From: Thermomonas sp. | Lineage (GTDB): Bacteria; Pseudomonadota; Gammaproteobacteria; Xanthomonadales; Xanthomonadaceae | Direction of reading: 5' to 3' | NCBI GenBank assembly: GCA_016720345.1 | Contig: JADKKV010000001.1 | Coordinates: forward strand, 113,433 to 177,432 | DNA length: 64,000 nucleotides | Shown here: positions 38,787 through 48,513 of the stretch, piece by piece | Numbering within the stretch: position 1 is the stretch's first letter | Layout: every line of letters begins with the position of its first letter | The notes under the pieces: model-generated | The model's input: the letters and a program-made list of their open reading frames with translations, nothing else | Told to the model about the DNA's origin: nothing | Databases searched by the model: none | Made by a program: the position numbers and the translations under genes

Positions 38787-39803
38787 TCAGCCTTCGCTGG
38801 CAACGAGTTCCGCAATCTGCACCGCGTTCAGGGCGGCGCCCTTGCGGATGTTGTCGGACACGATCCACAGGTTCAGCCCGCGCGGATGCGACAGATCCTC
38901 GCGGATGCGGCCCACGTACACCGGATCGGTGCCCGACGCATGGGTGACCGGGGTCGGGTAGCCGCCGGGGCCGCGCTCATCCACGACTTCCACGCCCGGC
39001 GCGCGTTCCAGCAGCTCGCGCGCCTGCGCGGCGGTCAGCTTGTCGCGGGTCTCGATGTTGACCGCCTCGGAGTGGCCGAAGAACACCGGCACCCGCACCG
39101 CGGTGGGATTCACCTGGATGCTTTCGTCGCCGAGGATCTTGCGGGTCTCCCACACCAGCTTCATCTCTTCCTTGGTGTAGCCGTTGTCGAGGAAGTCGTC
39201 GATGTGCGGGATCAGGTTGAACGCGATCTGCACCGGGAAGCGCTGCGGGTCGGGATCCTGGAAATTCAGCAGCGCGCCGGTCTGGCGGCCGAGCTCCTCC
39301 AGCGCCGAACGGCCACCACCGGACACCGACTGGTAGGTGGCCACGTTGATGCGCTGGATCCCGGCCGCATCGTGCAGCGGCTTCAGCGCCACCAGCATCT
39401 GCATGGTCGAGCAGTTCGGGTTGGCGATGATCCCGCGCGGGCGGTTCGCCACCTGCCCAGGGTTCACCTCCGACACCACCAGCGGCACGTCGTCGTCGTA
39501 GCGGAAGGCCGAGGAATTGTCGATGACCACCGCGCCGGCGGCGGCGAACTTCGGCGCGTATTCCCTGGACGTCGATCCACCGGCCGAAAACAGCGCGATG
39601 TCGATCCCGGCCGGATCGAACGTGGCCAGGTCCTGCACCACGATCTCACCGTTGCCGAACGCCACCCGGCTGCCGGCGGAACGTTCGCTGGCCAGTGCCA
39701 CCACCTCGCTGGCCGGGAAATCGCGCTCGGCCAGGATCGACAGCATCACCTCGCCCACCGCGCCGGTGGCGCCGACCACGGCGACCTTGAATTGCTTGCT
39801 CAT
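38787..39803 (-). CDS. asd: Aspartate-semialdehyde dehydrogenase
   Basis: Asd makes aspartate semialdehyde for lysine, threonine, methionine and peptidoglycan meso-diaminopimelate. The 338 residues contain the NADP-binding GATGAVG (11-17), the catalytic Cys131 in NPNCSTMQ and the active-site VSGGGR segment. The start gives MSKQFKV; an earlier in-frame ATG (39842) lies in the palindromic repeat upstream and was not used. fimV begins 42 bases after its stop. Confidence 0.97.
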   Translation of the reverse strand: MSKQFKVAVVGATGAVGEVMLSILAERDFPASEVVALASERSAGSRVAFGNGEIVVQDLATFDPAGIDIALFSAGGSTSREYAPKFAAAGAVVIDNSSAFRYDDDVPLVVSEVNPGQVANRPRGIIANPNCSTMQMLVALKPLHDAAGIQRINVATYQSVSGGGRSALEELGRQTGALLNFQDPDPQRFPVQIAFNLIPHIDDFLDNGYTKEEMKLVWETRKILGDESIQVNPTAVRVPVFFGHSEAVNIETRDKLTAAQARELLERAPGVEVVDERGPGGYPTPVTHASGTDPVYVGRIREDLSHPRGLNLWIVSDNIRKGAALNAVQIAELVASEG

Positions 39804-39828
39804 TGCCTGGGTCCTGCCCTGGTTGTTG

Positions 39829-39890
39829 CAGGAGCGGCGCAAGCCGCGACCACCTGTCGCGGGAACCGGTCGCGGCTTGCGCCGCTCCTG
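39829..39890. repeat. REP-like perfect 23-base inverted repeat between aroC and asd
   Basis: The arms 39829-39851 and 39868-39890 are exact reverse complements (each 23 bases, GGAGCGGCGCAAGCCGCGAC core) around a 16-base spacer. Arm sequences of this type are known as REP elements in xanthomonads and relatives. The hairpin stands 26 bases upstream of asd and 76 bases after aroC. Confidence 0.93.
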
Positions 39891-39966
39891 CTGGGTTGAT
39901 TGTTTGTGCCTGCAATGCCGCTGCGGCTCAGCCGTTGCCCGTGGGGGCGGATGGGGCGACTGGCCG

Positions 39967-41070
39967 CTACCGTTTTGGGTCCATGCCCGCCGGAATCCGC
40001 GGCGAAACTGCGCCCACGTCGCCGCATTGCGCGCGATGCCGCAGCGCCTGGTCCATCAGCACCAGCGCCAGCATCGCCTCGCAGATCGGGGTGGCGCGGA
40101 TACCGACGCAGGGATCGTGGCGACCGGTGGTGACGATCTCGGTCTCCTCGCCATGCACGTCCATCCCGCGACCCGGCAAACGCAGGCTGGAGGTCGGCTT
40201 GAACGCCACCGACACCAGCACCTGCTGGCCGCTGCTGATGCCGCCGAGGATGCCGCCCGCATGGTTCGACGCGAAGCCGTCGCGGGTGGCTTCGTCGCGG
40301 TGTTCGCTGCCCTTCTGCGACACCGAGGCGAAGCCGGCGCCGATCTCCACGCCCTTGACCGCGTTGATCGACATCATCGCCGCCGCCAGCTCGCCGTCGA
40401 GCTTGCCGTAGATCGGTTCGCCCCAGCCCGGCGGCACGCCATCGGCGACCACGGTGACGCGTGCACCGACCGAATCGCCGGACTTGCGCAACGCATCCAT
40501 GTAGCTCTCGAGTTCGCCGACTTGCGGCGCATGCGGCCAGAAGAACGGATTGGTTTCGATGACGCCCGCATCGAACCCGGCCGGCACGATGTCGCCGATC
40601 TGCGACAGCCAGCCCTGCACCCGCACCCCGTACCGATCCGCGAGCCACTTTTTCGCAATCACTGCGGCGGCGACGCGCATGGTGGTCTCGCGCGCGCTGC
40701 TGCGGCCGCCACCGCGCGGGTCGCGGATGCCGTACTTGTGCCAGTAGGTGTAGTCCGCGTGGCCCGGGCGGAACTGCTCGCCGATGCGGCTGTAGTCCTT
40801 GCTGCGCGCATCCGTGTTGCGGACCAGCAGCGCGATCGGGGTGCCGGTGGTCAGCCCCTCGTACACGCCGCTGAGGATTTCCACCGCGTCCGCCTCGTGC
40901 CGCTGCGAGGTGTGCCGCGAGGTGCCGGTCGCGCGCCGCGCGAGGTCCTGCACGAAGTCTTCGGGTGCGATCGCGATGCCCGGCGGGCAACCGTCGATCA
41001 CGCAGCCGATCGCCGGCCCATGGGATTCGCCGAAGGTGGTGACGCGCAGCAGGTGGCCAAAGCTGTTCAT
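39967..41070 (-). CDS. aroC: Chorismate synthase
   Basis: AroC makes chorismate from EPSP with reduced FMN, the last common step for aromatic amino acids. The 367 residues include the signatures [14 protein letters not shown] near the N-terminus, [17 protein letters not shown] and [15 protein letters not shown]. It follows prmB on the same strand after 28 bases and lies before the REP element and asd. Confidence 0.98.
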   Translation of the reverse strand: MNSFGHLLRVTTFGESHGPAIGCVIDGCPPGIAIAPEDFVQDLARRATGTSRHTSQRHEADAVEILSGVYEGLTTGTPIALLVRNTDARSKDYSRIGEQFRPGHADYTYWHKYGIRDPRGGGRSSARETTMRVAAAVIAKKWLADRYGVRVQGWLSQIGDIVPAGFDAGVIETNPFFWPHAPQVGELESYMDALRKSGDSVGARVTVVADGVPPGWGEPIYGKLDGELAAAMMSINAVKGVEIGAGFASVSQKGSEHRDEATRDGFASNHAGGILGGISSGQQVLVSVAFKPTSSLRLPGRGMDVHGEETEIVTTGRHDPCVGIRATPICEAMLALVLMDQALRHRAQCGDVGAVSPRIPAGMDPKR

Positions 41071-41098
41071 GCGGGCGCGGGCATGCCGGCGCGGGGCA

Positions 41099-42046
41099 TC
41101 AGAACAGGTCGCCGGGCGGCTGCCGCCGCGCCTCGCGCGCGTCCGCCAGCCTGGCGATGTGCGCATGGTGGGCAAGCAGGTCCGCGCATTCGGCGACGAA
41201 GATGCCCATCTGCCCGACCTTGAACTCCACCCACGCCAGCGGCAGTTCCGGCAGCAGCTTGACCAGCGCGCGTTCGGCCTCGCCGACCTCGCACACCAGC
41301 AGGCCGTCGCGGTCCAGGTGCAGCGGCGCATCGCGCATGATCCGCAGGGCCAGGTCGAGGCCGTCGTCGCCGGCGCGCAGGCCGAGCTCCGGCTCGTGCG
41401 AATACTCGCGCGGCAGGGCGTCGGTCTCGTCGTTGGTGACGTATGGCGGGTTGGTCACGATCAGGTCGTAGTGCTCGCCGGTCAGGCCCGAGAACAGGTC
41501 CGACTTCAGGAAGCGGACGTTTTCGACCTGCAGCCGCCGTTCGTTCTCGCCCGACAGCGCCAGCGCATCCTCGCTGATGTCCACGCCATCGACATGCCAC
41601 TCCGGGTTGTAGTGCGCCATCGCGATCGCGATGCAGCCCGACCCGGTGCACAGGTCCAGCGCGCGACGCACCTCGCGGTCGCCCAGCCACGGCTGGAAGC
41701 CGGCTTCGATCATCTCCGCGATCGGCGAGCGCGGCACCAGCGCACGCGGGTCGGACTTGAAGCTGAGGCCGGCGAACCAGGCCTCGCCGGTGAGGTAGGC
41801 GGCCGGGATGCGTTCCTCGATCCGGCGCAGGAACAACCCCAGCACGTCTTCCTTCTCGGCCTCGGTGACCCGGGCGTTGCCGTACACCGGCGACAGGTCG
41901 TGCGGCAGGTGCAGCGCGTGCAGGGTGAGCTGGGTCGCCTCGTCGAGCGCGTTGTCGTAGCTGTGGCCGAAGGTCAGCCCGGCCGCGTTGAAACGGCTGG
42001 CGCCGTAGCGGATCAGGTCGATGATCGTCTGCAGTTCTTCGGACAT
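41099..42046 (-). CDS. prmB: Ribosomal protein L3 glutamine methyltransferase PrmB
   Basis: PrmB methylates a conserved Gln of ribosomal protein L3. The 315 residues show an SAM-binding segment [12 protein letters not shown] (about 131-142) and the Gln-binding motif NPPY at 199-202. The long N-terminal helical domain is typical of PrmB rather than PrmC. A TATACT box lies 42 bases upstream on the minus strand. The gene diverges from the Sco gene. Confidence 0.95.
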   Translation of the reverse strand: MSEELQTIIDLIRYGASRFNAAGLTFGHSYDNALDEATQLTLHALHLPHDLSPVYGNARVTEAEKEDVLGLFLRRIEERIPAAYLTGEAWFAGLSFKSDPRALVPRSPIAEMIEAGFQPWLGDREVRRALDLCTGSGCIAIAMAHYNPEWHVDGVDISEDALALSGENERRLQVENVRFLKSDLFSGLTGEHYDLIVTNPPYVTNDETDALPREYSHEPELGLRAGDDGLDLALRIMRDAPLHLDRDGLLVCEVGEAERALVKLLPELPLAWVEFKVGQMGIFVAECADLLAHHAHIARLADAREARRQPPGDLF

Positions 42047-42087
42047 GGTGGCCGCAAGCGCACTCCGGGCTGGAGTCCAGGCCGTGA

Positions 42088-42093
42088 AGTATA
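42088..42093 (-). promoter_or_regulatory. Possible -10 box of prmB
   Basis: TATACT with following TCAC lies 42 bases before prmB on the minus strand. The same TATACTTC sequence precedes rimO at 50713-50718. Confidence 0.45.
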
Positions 42094-42108
42094 GCGGCGG
42101 CGGCCCGC

Positions 42109-42114
42109 TATCAT
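42109..42114 (+). promoter_or_regulatory. Possible -10 box of the sco-psd operon
   Basis: TATCAT covers the first in-frame ATG (42113), which argues that transcription begins downstream and that translation starts at 42143 instead. Confidence 0.35.
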
Positions 42115-42142
42115 GGCCGTCCCGCCGCCATTCCAATCGCTC

Positions 42143-42781
42143 ATGTCGAAACGCGCCCTGGTCCTGCTGGTCATCGCCACCCTTGCCGCCGGGCTTGGCC
42201 TGTGGGCCTCGCAGCGCCATTTCGCCGGGCGCGGGAGCAGCGTGCCGGCGGTGCGCAGCATGACCCTGCTGCCGGAACCGCGCAGCCTGCCGGCGTTCGC
42301 CCTGCAGCAGTCGGACGGCACCCCGCTGACCGCGGACGAGCTCAAGGGCCACTGGACCCTGGTGTTCCTGGGCTTCACCCATTGCCCCGACGTGTGCCCG
42401 ACCACCCTGGCCCAACTCGCGGGCGCGCAGAAGCAATGGGCCTCGCTGCCGGCGGCCACCCGTCCGCGGGTGCTGTTCGTGTCCGCCGATCCGGAACGCG
42501 ACAGCGCCGAGCTCACCGGCACGTACGCGCATGGGTTCCATCCCGACACCCTGGCCGCCACCGCGCCGGTCCCGCAACTGGAAGCATTCGCACGCTCGCT
42601 GTCGCTGGTGTTCATGAAGGCGCCCGGCCCCAGCGGCGATCCGGGCGACTACAGCATCGACCACTCCGCCGGCCTGGTCGTGCTCGATCCGCAGGCGCGG
42701 ATGGCCGGGGTGGCCCAGCAACCACTGGACGTCACGTCGATCGCTGCCGACATGGCGAGCCTGACCAAGGCCGTTCGATGA
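42143..42781 (+). CDS. SCO1/SenC family copper chaperone
   Basis: Sco proteins deliver copper to cytochrome oxidase CuA or act as thiol reductants in the periplasm. The 212 residues begin with a membrane anchor (about 5-24) and show the copper ligands Cys81 and Cys85 in [10 protein letters not shown] and His174 in SIDHSAG. ADPERDS is a further family motif. The start at 42143 is preferred over 42113, where a likely -10 box lies. Its stop codon overlaps the psd start (ATGA). Confidence 0.9.
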   Translation: MSKRALVLLVIATLAAGLGLWASQRHFAGRGSSVPAVRSMTLLPEPRSLPAFALQQSDGTPLTADELKGHWTLVFLGFTHCPDVCPTTLAQLAGAQKQWASLPAATRPRVLFVSADPERDSAELTGTYAHGFHPDTLAATAPVPQLEAFARSLSLVFMKAPGPSGDPGDYSIDHSAGLVVLDPQARMAGVAQQPLDVTSIAADMASLTKAVR

Positions 42782-43620
42782 GCCCGCTGACCGCGCTCAC
42801 CTACGTGCTGCCGCACCGCGCGCTGTCTTCGCTGGCGCGGGCGCTGGCGTATTCGACGAACCCCTCGCTCAAGCAATGGCTGATCGATACCGTGACCCGC
42901 AAGTTCGGCGTCGACCTGTCGGAAGCGGCCGAACCCGATCCGCGCGCCTACCCGACCTTCAATGCCTTCTTCACCCGCGCCCTCAAGCCCGGCGCACGCG
43001 TGGCCGATCCCGATCCGCGCGCACTGCTGATGCCGGCCGATGGCCACGTCAGCCAATGCGGTGACATCGTCGATGGCCGCATCTTCCAGGCCAAGGGCCA
43101 GGCCTACACCGCCGCCGAACTGCTGGGCAGCGAGGCCGATGCCGCCCCCTTCGCCGATGGCGTGTTCGCCACCGTGTACCTGTCCCCGCGCGACTACCAC
43201 CGCGTGCACATGCCATGGACCGGCACCCTGCGCGAAACCGTGCACGTGCCCGGCCGGCTGTTCTCGGTCGGCACCGATGCGGTGGCCAGCGTGCCGCGCG
43301 TGTTCGCCCGCAACGAACGCCTGGCCTGCCATTTCGACACCGAATTCGGGCCGATGGTGCAGGTGATGGTCGGCGCCCTGCTGGTGTCCGGCGTCGAGAC
43401 CGTGTGGAGCGGCGTGGAGATCCCCGCCTACGCCGATGCGATCACCCGCAAGGACTACCGCGGCAAGGGCATCGCGCTTGAGCGCTTCGCCGAAATGGCG
43501 CGCTTCAACTACGGCAGCACGGTGATCGTGCTGTTGCCCAGGGGCGCGGCCATGCTGGCCGCGGGACTCGCCGCGGAAACGCCGGTCCGGCTGGGACAGC
43601 GGCTGGCGACACGCGCCTAG
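42778..43620 (+). CDS. psd: Phosphatidylserine decarboxylase proenzyme
   Basis: Psd converts phosphatidylserine to phosphatidylethanolamine. The 280-residue proenzyme cleaves itself at a Gly-Ser bond; here the motif is YGST (Gly246-Ser247) rather than the LGST of E. coli. The catalytic Asp88 and His144 are visible in MPADGHVSQ and YHRVHMPW. The gene begins inside the stop of the sco gene, suggesting translational coupling, with no obvious functional tie between the two. Confidence 0.96.
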   Translation: MSPLTALTYVLPHRALSSLARALAYSTNPSLKQWLIDTVTRKFGVDLSEAAEPDPRAYPTFNAFFTRALKPGARVADPDPRALLMPADGHVSQCGDIVDGRIFQAKGQAYTAAELLGSEADAAPFADGVFATVYLSPRDYHRVHMPWTGTLRETVHVPGRLFSVGTDAVASVPRVFARNERLACHFDTEFGPMVQVMVGALLVSGVETVWSGVEIPAYADAITRKDYRGKGIALERFAEMARFNYGSTVIVLLPRGAAMLAAGLAAETPVRLGQRLATRA

Positions 43621-43660
43621 GCGCCAACGTGGCGGCCGCGGGTTGCGGCCAAGGCGGCAC

Positions 43661-44122
43661 TCACAGCCAGCGCCTGACCCGCCGCAGGTAGTCCGCGTAC
43701 GCGCCGCCGAACTTGCCGAGCAACGCCCGCTCCTCCGGCATGATCTGGAAGCGCGTGATGTAGCCGACGAACACGAAGACCGCCAGCAGCGCCAGCGGGT
43801 TCGCCAGCCACGCGCACGCGCCCAGCAGCACGCACGCCATGCCCAGGTACATCGGGTTGCGGGTGAAGCGGTACGGCCCGCCTTGTACCACCGCGCTGGT
43901 GCGCTCCGGCGACAGCGGGTTGAGGGTGGTGCGGGCGCGGCGGAATGCGACCAGGCCCCAGACATCCAGCGACAGCCCCAGCGCCACCAGCGCCGCAGCG
44001 ACCGGGACCCGCGGCAGCCAGTCCACGCCGAGGCCGGGGCTGGCGCGCGCCAGCAGCCACGCCAGCAGCCCGCATGCCAGCCCGACCAGCGGGGGCGGGA
44101 TGCGATGGTCCAGCGCGCTCAC
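43661..44122 (-). CDS. Isoprenylcysteine carboxyl methyltransferase-like membrane protein
   Basis: The 153-residue protein has about four membrane segments and the C-terminal ICMT-like signature: GGPYRFTRNPMYLGMA and a later EE...YLRRVRRW. Family members methylate carboxyl groups or are of unknown role in bacteria. I use GTG at 44122 because it removes a highly basic non-membrane extension; an in-frame upstream ATG at 44170 is the alternative. It converges on psd with a 40-base gap. Confidence 0.78.
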   Translation of the reverse strand: MSALDHRIPPPLVGLACGLLAWLLARASPGLGVDWLPRVPVAAALVALGLSLDVWGLVAFRRARTTLNPLSPERTSAVVQGGPYRFTRNPMYLGMACVLLGACAWLANPLALLAVFVFVGYITRFQIMPEERALLGKFGGAYADYLRRVRRWL

Positions 44123-44207
44123 CTGCACGCCACCCGGCCGCACGCGCCGGCAGCGAGCACGTCGAAGCAACCGTCACCGGAAGCGACGACGCGCCTGCAG
44201 GCCGCTT

Positions 44208-45734
44208 TCATCCCCCGCATCCGGCCAGGGTCAGGCGCTGCCCGGGGCGGATCGCATACTTCGGCGCCTTCAACTTGTTCGCCTTTGCAATGCCGGCCAG
44301 GTCGCAGTCGAACTTGCGGGCGATGCTGCTCAGGGTCTCGCCGCGCTGCACCTTGTGGGTCTTCGGCTTGGCCGGTTTCACCGGCCTGGGCGGCGGCGCT
44401 GCGTCCTGCGTCGGCGCGCTTGCGGCGGCATCGCCGGGATTGGTCATCGGGCCGACCCGTACCAGCGCCGACTGCACGTTGCTGGCCACCAACTGCTTCG
44501 CAAGCTCCGCGCGCTTGCCGCCACGGCAGTTGAAGCGGTACAGCCAGGCGATGCGGGCAGTGGCGTTGAGGCTGGTCCCGGCCGGGAGGGTGGTGTCCGC
44601 TTCCCAGCGCGGGTTGAGGTTGCGCAGCGCGCGCATGTAGCCGTCGCGCGAACCGTAGTTGCCCAGGCAAATGGTCAGTTCGTAGATCGAGGCCGGCTGC
44701 GCCAGCTGCAGGGTGGCCTGGCGGGTGCTGACCCGCGGCCAGCGGATGCCGTATTCCTTCGGGTGCAGGAACAGCCACGCGGCGGCGATCACCATCGGCA
44801 CGTAGTCCTTGGTTTCCGCCGGGAACTGGTTGTAGACGTCCGCATCCCAGAAGCTGCGCCCGCCGCTCTCGCGGTAGACGCGCGCCGCCCGCCCCTCGCC
44901 ACCGTTGTAGCCGGCCAGCGACAGCTCGATGCTGTTGCCGAGGCCCGCCATGCGCTCGTTGAGGAAGGCCGCCGCGGCGTCGGCGGAGGCGCGCGGGTCG
45001 TAGCGGGTGTCGAAGCCGGTGCCGTCGTTGCCCAGCCCGAAGCGGCTGCCGGTGGCGGGCATGAACTGCAGCGGCCCGACCGCGCCGGCACGCGAGCCCA
45101 CGTGCACCTTGCCATTGGATTCCTTGGCCATGATCCCGAACAGCAGCGCCTCCGGCAGCCCGCTGCGCTTGAACGACGGCGACATCAGGTGCTGCATGTA
45201 GCGGTAGTTCTCGTAGCTGTCCATCAGCGACGGCCGCATGTCGGTCAGCCAGCGGCGGATGCCGGCCTGCACCGCCGGGTTGAACTGGACCATGCGCACG
45301 AAGCGCTGGCCATCCTCGCTCAGCAGCGAGGCGGCGTTCGCGGACTCCGGGACGTCGGCCGAGGCGAAATCGCCTTCGTCGATCGGATCCTCGCCCTCGT
45401 CGTCGAACACTTCCTCGCCCAGTTGCGGGGTCGCCTTCAGCAGGCGCTCGTAGGTGGCCAGCATGGTCGGCACCGAACAACCGCGCTGTTTCGAGCAGGC
45501 TTCGATCACCGCCTTCATCTCGGACAACGCCGCGCTGCTGGCGCGGGCGGCGGCTTCCTCGTCTTCGGCCAGCATGGCATCGCGATAGTGCTTCTCGGCG
45601 GCGTCCATGCGTTGCTGGAGCGCGGCCGACGCGGCCGTGTCGCGCTTGGACTGGGCCTGCGCGGGCAGGCTGGACAGGACTGCAAGGAACGACAGCAGCA
45701 GCGCGGCGGCGAGCGGCAACAGGCGTGGGGGCAT
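44208..45734 (-). CDS. mltD: LysM-containing lytic transglycosylase, MltD-like
   Basis: The enzyme cleaves peptidoglycan glycan strands to 1,6-anhydro products. The 508 residues have a signal peptide ending AQA (about 28), a long helical region with a run of acidic residues near 108-122, the SLT catalytic domain with Glu205 in AKESNG and GPLQFMPATG, and one C-terminal LysM domain (about 457-503) that binds peptidoglycan. E. coli MltD is a lipoprotein and has two LysM domains; this protein has neither a lipobox nor a second LysM. Confidence 0.9.
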   Translation of the reverse strand: MPPRLLPLAAALLLSFLAVLSSLPAQAQSKRDTAASAALQQRMDAAEKHYRDAMLAEDEEAAARASSAALSEMKAVIEACSKQRGCSVPTMLATYERLLKATPQLGEEVFDDEGEDPIDEGDFASADVPESANAASLLSEDGQRFVRMVQFNPAVQAGIRRWLTDMRPSLMDSYENYRYMQHLMSPSFKRSGLPEALLFGIMAKESNGKVHVGSRAGAVGPLQFMPATGSRFGLGNDGTGFDTRYDPRASADAAAAFLNERMAGLGNSIELSLAGYNGGEGRAARVYRESGGRSFWDADVYNQFPAETKDYVPMVIAAAWLFLHPKEYGIRWPRVSTRQATLQLAQPASIYELTICLGNYGSRDGYMRALRNLNPRWEADTTLPAGTSLNATARIAWLYRFNCRGGKRAELAKQLVASNVQSALVRVGPMTNPGDAAASAPTQDAAPPPRPVKPAKPKTHKVQRGETLSSIARKFDCDLAGIAKANKLKAPKYAIRPGQRLTLAGCGG

Positions 45735-45828
45735 CAGGCGAGGGGCAAGGAAGGGGATGCCGCAGGGTAGCCGCCACGCCTGCGGCGGGGCAACCGCCGC
45801 ACGTCACGGCAGGCCCGCGCGCATCGCA

Positions 45829-45834
45829 TAGAAT
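45829..45834 (+). promoter_or_regulatory. Possible -10 box of the HerA-like gene
   Basis: TAGAATCGG lies 44 bases before the gene and matches the box upstream of phaB. Confidence 0.35.
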
Positions 45835-45872
45835 CGGCGCTCCACGCATTCATGTGCAGCCGAGGCAACAGC

Positions 45873-47399
45873 ATGCAGCAGGCGCCCGTTCCGTCGATCC
45901 TGGTCGGCAAGGCCATCACCACCGACAGCAGTGGCCAGGTCCACCTGTTGCCGAAGTACGGCAACCGCCACGGGCTGGTGGCGGGCGCCACCGGCACCGG
46001 CAAGACGGTGACCCTGATGACCCTGGCCGAAGGCTTCAGCCGGATCGGGGTGCCGGTGTTCCTGGCCGACGTCAAGGGCGACGTCGCCGGGCTGGCGGTG
46101 GCCGGCACCACCAGCGAGAAGCTGCAGGCGCGGCTGGCCCAGATCGGCATCAGCGATTACCGCAACGAGCCTGCCCCGGTGGTGTTCTGGGACATGTGGG
46201 GCAAGTCCGGGCACCCGGTGCGCACCACGGTCAGCGAAATGGGCCCGACCCTGCTCGGCCGCATCCTGGAACTGAACGATACCCAGGGCGGGGTGCTGGA
46301 CATCGTGTTCAAGCTGGCCGACGACCGTGGCCTGCTGTTGCTGGACCTGGAGGACCTGCGCGCGCTGCTGGGCCTGATCGCGGACGAACGCAAGGACATC
46401 AGCACCACGTACGGGCTGGTCAGCACGCAGTCGATCGGCGCGATCCAGCGCGCGCTGCTGCGGCTGGAAGCCGAGGGCGCGGAGCTGTTCTTCGGCGAAC
46501 CGGCGCTGGAACTGGCCGACCTGATGCGCACCACCACCGACGGCCGCGGCGTGGTCAACATCCTCGCCGCCGACCAGCTGATCCTGAAGCCGAAGCTGTA
46601 TTCCAGTTTCCTGCTGTGGCTGCTGTCGGAGCTGTTCGAGACGCTGCCGGAAGTGGGCGACATGGACAAGCCGAAGCTGGTGTTCGTGTTCGACGAGGCG
46701 CACCTGCTGTTCGACGACGCGCCGCCGGCGCTGCGCCAGCGGATCGAACAGGTGGTGCGGATCATCCGCTCGAAGGGCGTGGGCGTGTACTTCTGCTCGC
46801 AGTTCCCGGACGACGTCCCGGACGAGATCCTGGGCCAGCTCGGCAACCGCTTCCAGCACGCGCTGCGCGCCTACACGCCGCGTGACCAGAAGGCGGTGCG
46901 CACCGCCGCCGAGACCTTCGTCGCCAACCCGGCGCTGGACGTGGCGCAGGCGATCGGCAAGCTGGGTACCGGCGAGGCGCTGGTGTCCACCCTGCAGGAA
47001 AAAGGCGTGCCGATGGCGGTCGAGCACACCCTGGTCGCCCCGCCGCGCTGCCGGATGGGTGCGATCACCGATGCCGAACGCATGCAGGTACGTGCCGGCA
47101 GCCCGGTCGGCATCAAGTACGACACCCGTATCGACCGCGATTCCGCCGCCGAAATGCTGGCGAAGAAGGCCGGGCAGAAAGCCGAACAGGCGCAGGCACC
47201 GCAAGCCAGGACCCGCGAAGACGACGAGGGCGAGCAAGGCGGCTTCGGCCAGGCGGTGAAGGACGCGGTGTTCGGCACCAGGCGCCGCCAGGGCATGATC
47301 GAGACCGCCGCCAAGCAGACCGCGCGCACCGTCGGCAGCCAGGTGGGCCGGCAGATCCTGCGTGGCCTGCTGGGCGGCATTTTCGGCGGCAAGCGCTAG
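45873..47399 (+). CDS. HerA-like ATPase, DUF853 family
   Basis: The 508-residue protein is a P-loop ATPase of the HerA/FtsK superfamily with Walker A GATGTGKT (38-45) and Walker B FVFDEAHLLF (Asp274, Glu275). Close relatives (YjgR) are DUF853 proteins of unknown function, possibly in DNA processing. The C-terminal region (about 420-508) is charged then basic and Gly-rich. GAGG lies eight bases before the ATG. It is followed by the NlpE-like gene after 49 bases. A partner nuclease such as NurA is not present. Confidence 0.88.
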   Translation: MQQAPVPSILVGKAITTDSSGQVHLLPKYGNRHGLVAGATGTGKTVTLMTLAEGFSRIGVPVFLADVKGDVAGLAVAGTTSEKLQARLAQIGISDYRNEPAPVVFWDMWGKSGHPVRTTVSEMGPTLLGRILELNDTQGGVLDIVFKLADDRGLLLLDLEDLRALLGLIADERKDISTTYGLVSTQSIGAIQRALLRLEAEGAELFFGEPALELADLMRTTTDGRGVVNILAADQLILKPKLYSSFLLWLLSELFETLPEVGDMDKPKLVFVFDEAHLLFDDAPPALRQRIEQVVRIIRSKGVGVYFCSQFPDDVPDEILGQLGNRFQHALRAYTPRDQKAVRTAAETFVANPALDVAQAIGKLGTGEALVSTLQEKGVPMAVEHTLVAPPRCRMGAITDAERMQVRAGSPVGIKYDTRIDRDSAAEMLAKKAGQKAEQAQAPQARTREDDEGEQGGFGQAVKDAVFGTRRRQGMIETAAKQTARTVGSQVGRQILRGLLGGIFGGKR

Positions 47400-47448
47400 C
47401 CGCCCCTCGTTCCCGAAACACCCCACGAACCCACCAACGAGCCACCCC

Positions 47449-47952
47449 ATGAACCGACACCCCCTGCTGATCGCCCTGGCCATCGCCGCCGCCGTTTCCG
47501 CCATCGCCGCAAGCGGCTGCAAGCGCGCACCGGAAGCGCCTGCGCAGGTCGCGGCCGCGCCCGCCGAAGCAATCGACACCGCGGTGGTCGCGGAAGCCAA
47601 CCACGCCACGCCGGACAGCGCCGCGCCGGACTTCGACGCCAAGGCCTTCGCCGGCCTGTACGCGGCCACCCTGCCCTGCGCGGACTGCCCCGGCATCGAC
47701 ACCAGCATTTCCTTCGCCGCCGAAGGCACCTATTCGATGAGCGAGACCTACCAGGACAGCGCCGACAGCAGCTTCGTGACCAAGGGCACCTGGAGCGTGC
47801 GCGAGGACGGCAAGACCGTGGTGCTCGACCCCGAGGACAAGCAAGAGCGCGACCGCTGGTTCCAGGTGGTGTCGGCAACCGAGCTGCGCGCGCTGGACCT
47901 GGAGGGCAAGCCGATCGAGAGCACGCTCGACTACAGCCTGCGCCGCAAGTAA
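47449..47952 (+). CDS. NlpE-like N-terminal domain lipoprotein
   Basis: The 167-residue protein has a lipoprotein signal (Cys24, lipobox A-S-G-C, weak at -3) and a domain of the NlpE N-terminal type with CADCPG (77-82). NlpE senses copper and surface contact and triggers the Cpx pathway in E. coli; this short form lacks the C-terminal OB domain. The role here is inferred only from the domain. It lies between the HerA-like gene and greB. Confidence 0.8.
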   Translation: MNRHPLLIALAIAAAVSAIAASGCKRAPEAPAQVAAAPAEAIDTAVVAEANHATPDSAAPDFDAKAFAGLYAATLPCADCPGIDTSISFAAEGTYSMSETYQDSADSSFVTKGTWSVREDGKTVVLDPEDKQERDRWFQVVSATELRALDLEGKPIESTLDYSLRRK

Positions 47953-47970
47953 GGCCGCGGCGCCGCAGCC

Positions 47971-48477
47971 ATGGGTCGCTGGCGCCCGCCCGCCGAGCAC
48001 GGCACCGCCCTGATCACCCGCGAAGGCCATGACCGGCTCAAGGCGGAGCTGGACGACCTGTGGCGGGTGCAGCGGCCGGAGGTGGTGCGTGCGCTGGCGG
48101 CGGCGGCGGCCGAAGGCGACCGCTCCGAGAACGCCGAATACACCTACCGCAAGAAGCAGCTGGGCGGGATCGACCGCCGCGTGCGCTATCTCTCCAGGCG
48201 GCTGCAGGCGCTGCGGGTGGTCGATGCCGCGCCATCCGACCGCGACGCGGTGTTCTTCGGCGCCGAAGTGACGCTGGAGGACATCGGCAGCGGCGAACTG
48301 GCGCTTTACCGCATCGTCGGCCCCGATGAAACCGATGCGCAGCGCGGCTGGATCAGCATCGACGCGCCGCTGGCGCGGGCGATGCTGAAGAAGCGCGTCG
48401 ACGACGAATTCGATGCGCTGCTGCCCACCGGCATCGCCCATTTCGCGATCGTCGGCGTGGCGTATCCGAACGGCTGA
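47971..48477 (+). CDS. greB: Transcription elongation factor GreB
   Basis: GreB binds RNA polymerase in the secondary channel and stimulates cleavage of backtracked RNA. The 168 residues have the N-terminal coiled coil with the tip acidic residues in GDRSENAEY (about 49-57) and the C-terminal globular domain. The [20 protein letters not shown] part favours GreB over GreA. It follows the NlpE-like gene by 18 bases. Confidence 0.95.
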   Translation: MGRWRPPAEHGTALITREGHDRLKAELDDLWRVQRPEVVRALAAAAAEGDRSENAEYTYRKKQLGGIDRRVRYLSRRLQALRVVDAAPSDRDAVFFGAEVTLEDIGSGELALYRIVGPDETDAQRGWISIDAPLARAMLKKRVDDEFDALLPTGIAHFAIVGVAYPNG

Positions 48478-48480
48478 GGC

Positions 48481-48501
48481 GATGCGGGTCCGGCCCGCAT
48501 C
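48481..48501 (+). terminator. Hairpin between convergent greB and the DUF1295-like gene
   Basis: GATGCGGG and CCCGCATC make a perfect eight-pair stem around a five-base loop three bases after the greB stop. No T run follows, so it is a weak terminator candidate. Confidence 0.45.
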
Positions 48502-48513
48502 CCTGCGCCGCGT

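Noticed and set aside
42113-42142. Upstream start for the Sco protein
   Set aside because: A likely -10 box TATCAT covers this ATG and the extension adds nothing typical of the family.
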